Source of the DNA: an uncultured Roseateles sp.
Lineage (GTDB): Bacteria > Pseudomonadota > Gammaproteobacteria > Burkholderiales > Burkholderiaceae
Assembly: GCA_946480605.1 (NCBI GenBank)
Contig: CAMLKW010000182.1
Coordinates: forward strand, 1-9,106
Direction: 5' to 3'
Length of the DNA stretch: 9,106 nt
The translations under genes were made by a program, and so were the position numbers. Below are positions 6,115 to 9,106 of the stretch, in pieces. Below the pieces are notes generated by a model. The model saw nothing but the letters and a program-made list of their open reading frames with translations. It was not told the DNA's origin and made no database searches. Every line of letters starts with the position of its first letter. Within the stretch, counting starts at the first letter, position 1.

Positions 6115-7211
6115 AGCGCCATCTGATTTCTCTGCTGCTGCTCGCCGGCTCCACGGCCTGGGCCGCCGACGAGCATGGGCACGACCACGGCGACTCCGGC
6201 CCCGTGGTCAATGCCAATGGCCCGACCCGGCTGCCGGACGGCCATGTCTTTCTGCCCAAGCCCGCACAACGCCAGCTGGCCGTGCGGACGATGGTGACCG
6301 AGCAGGCCGACCTGGCCCGCACGGTTGAGCTGTCCGGCCGCATCGTCATGGACCCGAATGCCGGCGGCAAGGTGCAGGCCACCACCGTGGGCCGCATCGA
6401 GGCCGGTCCCCAGGGGCTGCCCGCGCTGGGTCAGGCCGTGCGCAAGGGCGAAGTGCTCGCTTATGTCGCGGCCTCGGCCGCGCCCATCGAACGTGCCAAC
6501 CAGGCGGCGCAACTGGCCGAACTGCGTGCCGCGCGTGAGCTCGCCGCCAAGCGCGTCGCGCGCCTGAAGGCGCTCAGCGACACCGTGCCGCGCCGCGAGA
6601 TCGAGGCGGCCGAGTCGGAACTGGCCAGTCTGTCCGCGCGCGTTTCCGCGGTCGGCGCGGGCCTGGGGGCGCGGGAGGCGCTGGTCGCTCCCGTGTCAGG
6701 CGTCATTGCCACGGCCCAGGCCGTGGCCGGGCAGGTGGTGGATGCGCGTGAGCTGGTCTTTGAGATCGTGGACCCGGCGCGTCTGCAGGTCGAGGCGCTG
6801 GCCTTTGATGCGGCCCTGGCTTCAGACGTCGCCGGCGCAAGCCTGGCCGTGGGTTCGACCCGCGTGCCGCTGCAGTTCGTGGGCGCTGCACGCTCGCTGC
6901 GCGAGCAGGCGCTGCCGCTGAGCTTCCGCGCCCAGGGCGCCGCGCTGTCGGCGCTGGCCGTAGGCCAGCCCGTCAAGGTGTTTGTGCAGACGCGCACGAC
7001 GCTGAAGGGCCTGGCCGTGCCGGCCGCGTCACTGATGAAGAACCCGTCCAACCAGACCATCGTCTGGGTCAAGGCCGCGCCCGAGAGGTTCGAGCCGCGC
7101 ATCGTCGCCGCCGAACCGCTGGACGGCGTGAACGTGGCCGTGACGTCGGGGCTGAAGCCGGGCGACCGCGTGGTGACGCAGGGCGCCACGCTGGTCAATC
7201 AGGTCCGCTGA
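6111..7211 (+). CDS. czcB: Periplasmic adaptor (membrane fusion protein) of the Czc RND efflux system
   Basis: This is the periplasmic adaptor that links the inner-membrane pump CzcA to the outer-membrane duct CzcC. The 366-residue product has a signal peptide (core 5-16, cleavage near Ala18-Ala19) followed at once by a His cluster DEHGHDHGDS (20-29), which may bind metal. A barrel-sandwich half (VGRIEAGPQGLPALGQAVRKGEVLAYV, about residues 91-117) leads into a coiled-coil hairpin (about 122-184, Ala/Arg/Glu/Leu-rich), then the second half LVAPVSGVIATAQAVAGQVV (about 191-210), a beta-barrel, and a membrane-proximal domain ending GLKPGDRVVTQGATLV. There is no Cys for lipid attachment. It is shorter than CzcB proteins carrying an extra N-terminal domain, and that domain appears to be the separate gene just upstream. 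The 4-bp ATGA overlap and strong AGGAGG support the start. Confidence 0.92.
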   Translation: MKRHLISLLLLAGSTAWAADEHGHDHGDSGPVVNANGPTRLPDGHVFLPKPAQRQLAVRTMVTEQADLARTVELSGRIVMDPNAGGKVQATTVGRIEAGPQGLPALGQAVRKGEVLAYVAASAAPIERANQAAQLAELRAARELAAKRVARLKALSDTVPRREIEAAESELASLSARVSAVGAGLGAREALVAPVSGVIATAQAVAGQVVDARELVFEIVDPARLQVEALAFDAALASDVAGASLAVGSTRVPLQFVGAARSLREQALPLSFRAQGAALSALAVGQPVKVFVQTRTTLKGLAVPAASLMKNPSNQTIVWVKAAPERFEPRIVAAEPLDGVNVAVTSGLKPGDRVVTQGATLVNQVR

Positions 7212-7224
7212 AGGGAGGCGCACG

Positions 7225-9106
7225 ATGTTCAAGTGGCTTCTCGCCAGCAGCCTGGCCAACCGGTTGCTCGTCCTCATCGCCGGCGTCGCGCTGATGGCCT
7301 ATGGCGCGTGGACGCTGTCGCGCACGCCGGTCGACGTATTCCCCGACCTCAACAAGCCCACGGTCACGCTGATGACCGAGGCGGGCGGCATGGCCGCCGA
7401 GGAGGTGGAGCAGCTCATCACCTTCCCGCTGGAGACGACGATGAACGGCCTGCCGGGCGTGGAGACGGTGCGCTCCGTGTCGTCGGCCGGCCTGTCCTTC
7501 GTTTACGTGACCTTCGACTGGCGCACCGACATCTTCCGCGCGCGCCAGATGGTGTCCGAGCGGCTCACGTCCATGGAGCAGGGGCTGCCGGAAGGCGTCG
7601 TCGCGCACATGGGGCCGATCAGTTCCATCATGGGCGAGATCCTGCAGATTGCGATCCCCGTCGATACCGCAAAGATCTCGCCGATGGCCGTGCGCGAGTA
7701 CGCGGACTGGGTGTTGCGCCCGCGGCTGATGGCGGTGCCGGGCGTGGCCCAGGTCATCCCGATCGGCGGCGAGGTGCGGCAGTTCCAGGTGCAGCCCGAC
7801 ACGCGCCGCATGGCCGAGCTGGGCATCACGCAGGAGCAGCTGGCCGCGGCGTTGAAGGGCTTCTCGTCCAACACGTCGGGCGGCTTTCTGGAGCTGAACG
7901 GGCGCGAGGTGCTGATCCGCAACGTCGGCCGCACGTCCCGGCTGGACGACCTGAGGAACCTGGCGCTGGCGGCCCGCAACGGCCAGCCCATCCTGCTGCG
8001 CCAGATCGCCGACGTGAGCTTCGCCGCGGCGCCCAGGCGCGGTGACGCGGGCTTCGAAGGCAAGCCCGCCGTCATCCTCGGCATCCAGAAGCAGCCCACC
8101 GCCGACACGCTGGCGCTGACGCGCAGCATCGAGGAAGCGATGGCCGGCATGAAGACCTCGCTGCCGGCGGGCATGGAGGCGCCGCGCGTGACCTTCCGGC
8201 AGGCCAGCTTCATCGAGGCGTCCATCAACAACCTGAAATGGAAGCTGGCCGGCGCGGCGGTGTTCGTCGCGCTCATCCTGTACTTCTTCCTCGGCACGCT
8301 GCGGCCCACGGTCATCGCGCTGACGGCGATTCCGGTGTCCATCTTCATCACGTCGCTGGTGTTCAAGTACTTCGGCCTGTCCATCAACACGATGACGCTG
8401 GGCGGCCTGGCGATCGCCATCGGCGGGCTGGTGGACGACGCGGTGGTGGACGTCGAGAACGTCATGCGCCGCATGAAGCAGGCGCGTGCGCGACCCGAGT
8501 CCGAGCGGCCCGGCGTGCTTGCACTGGTGGCCATGGCGACGATGGAGGTCCGCTCCGCCATCCTGTACGCGACGGTCATCATCGTGCTGGTCTTCGTGCC
8601 GCTGTTCGCGCTGCCGGGCATGGAGGGCCGGCTCTTCATCCCGCTGGGCATCGCCTTCATCGTCTCCACGCTGGCCAGCCTGGTCGTGTCCGTCACGATG
8701 ACGCCGGTGCTGTCGTCGCTGCTGCTGCCGGGCATGACCTCGCTTGCGCATGGCGACACGAAAGCGTTGGCCTGGCTGAAGCGGCACTACGCCAGTGGCC
8801 TGCAGACCGTGCTCGCGCATCCGAAGCGCGCGCTGGCGGCGGGCAGCGTGGCGGTGCTGCTGGCCGTGGCCGCCGTGCCCTTCTTCCCGACCACCTTCCT
8901 GCCGCCCTTCAACGAGGGCACGCTGATGGTGGGCCTGCGCCTGAACCCCGGCGTGACGCTGTCGGAAAGCGCGGCGCTGGCACGCCAGGCCGAGGTGCTG
9001 ATCAGCCAAGTGCCGGAGGTGACGCATGTGGGCCGGCGCAGCGGCCGCGCAGAGCTGGACGAGCATGCCGAGGGCGTGCACGTCAGCGAGCTGGACGTGG
9101 GCCTGA
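7225..9106 (+). CDS. czcA: Heavy-metal efflux RND pump (HME family), CzcA-like (partial, 3' end outside window)
   Basis: This is the proton-driven inner-membrane pump of the tripartite system, exporting divalent metal from the periplasm through CzcB and CzcC. The frame is open from ATG 7225, preceded by GGGAGG (7213-7218), to the edge: 627 of an expected 1000 or more residues. Visible parts are TM1 (about 12-30), the HME motif TPVDVFPDLNKPTV (34-47), the periplasmic porter domain to about 335, TM2-TM4 (339-408), TM5-TM6 (about 443-490), TM7 (about 535-552) and the start of the second porter domain (FLPPFNEGTLMV). TM4 carries GLVDDAVVDVEN, with Asp404, Asp405, Asp409 and Glu411. This differs from the DFGxxVDGAVV pattern of classical CzcA: the position of its first Asp is Ala398. 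I read it as an HME3-like divalent pump, possibly Zn or Cd, but that sub-class is from memory. It starts 13 bases after the czcB stop. Confidence 0.93.
   Translation, partial: MFKWLLASSLANRLLVLIAGVALMAYGAWTLSRTPVDVFPDLNKPTVTLMTEAGGMAAEEVEQLITFPLETTMNGLPGVETVRSVSSAGLSFVYVTFDWRTDIFRARQMVSERLTSMEQGLPEGVVAHMGPISSIMGEILQIAIPVDTAKISPMAVREYADWVLRPRLMAVPGVAQVIPIGGEVRQFQVQPDTRRMAELGITQEQLAAALKGFSSNTSGGFLELNGREVLIRNVGRTSRLDDLRNLALAARNGQPILLRQIADVSFAAAPRRGDAGFEGKPAVILGIQKQPTADTLALTRSIEEAMAGMKTSLPAGMEAPRVTFRQASFIEASINNLKWKLAGAAVFVALILYFFLGTLRPTVIALTAIPVSIFITSLVFKYFGLSINTMTLGGLAIAIGGLVDDAVVDVENVMRRMKQARARPESERPGVLALVAMATMEVRSAILYATVIIVLVFVPLFALPGMEGRLFIPLGIAFIVSTLASLVVSVTMTPVLSSLLLPGMTSLAHGDTKALAWLKRHYASGLQTVLAHPKRALAAGSVAVLLAVAAVPFFPTTFLPPFNEGTLMVGLRLNPGVTLSESAALARQAEVLISQVPEVTHVGRRSGRAELDEHAEGVHVSELDVGL

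Noticed and set aside
7195..9081. 628-codon open frame on the minus strand, antisense to czcA
   Set aside because: It is Arg/His/Gln-rich low-complexity protein with no family motifs, exactly opposite a well-supported RND gene. Long antisense frames are common in GC-rich coding DNA.
1..9106. tRNA, rRNA, CRISPR array, insertion sequence or transposase
   Set aside because: None was seen: no regularly spaced direct repeats, no transposase motifs or IS-like terminal repeats at gene borders, and coding density leaves little room. Horizontal transfer is plausible for metal loci but nothing in the window demonstrates it.

Overview
This window is a GC-rich stretch of what looks like a betaproteobacterial chromosome or megaplasmid, probably Burkholderiales. 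That placement is an inference from codon use and from the cadR-cadA-czcI-czcC-czcB-czcA gene complement. The main content is a heavy-metal efflux locus for Cd, Zn, Pb or Co type divalent cations. Both ends are cut: an ABC ATPase gene runs off the left edge and czcA runs off the right edge.

Left block, minus strand (1-902): a small YtrA-type GntR regulator overlaps by 4 bp (ATGA) the gene of an ABC transporter ATPase, whose C-terminus is outside the window. A dyad of form GGTG-N16-CACC just upstream of the regulator (914-937) is a good candidate for its own operator. This module has no obvious link to metals and is probably an unrelated neighbour.

Regulatory centre (1013-1562): a MerR-family CadR/PbrR-type sensor is encoded on the minus strand and faces a divergent plus-strand operon. 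Between them lies a textbook MerR-type promoter. It has a TTGACT -35 box, a 19-bp spacer and a TCCAAT -10-like box, and the spacer holds a perfect 7-1-7 palindrome.

Efflux operon, plus strand (1563 to the right end): cadA is a P1B-type ATPase that pumps cytoplasmic metal to the periplasm. It is followed by czcI (small periplasmic His/Cys-rich protein), czcC (outer-membrane channel), an unnamed 181-residue exported membrane-anchored protein, czcB (periplasmic adaptor) and czcA (inner-membrane RND pump, partial). The genes are tightly spaced, apart from a 97-bp gap before czcC that is full of inverted repeats. The layout fits a two-step pathway. The ATPase moves metal from cytosol to periplasm, and the CzcCBA complex moves it from periplasm to outside. 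Four of the exported or membrane proteins carry short His/Asp-rich clusters near the N-terminus.

Points most worth a second look are: (1) the free-standing exported domain between czcC and czcB, which resembles the N-terminal extension fused to CzcB-like adaptors elsewhere; (2) the czcI-czcC leader, where one CTCGTC segment can pair either with an upstream GACGAG or with the GACGAG next to the czcC ribosome site; (3) the non-CzcA-like TM4 signature of the RND pump, which makes metal specificity uncertain; (4) the putative YtrA operator.
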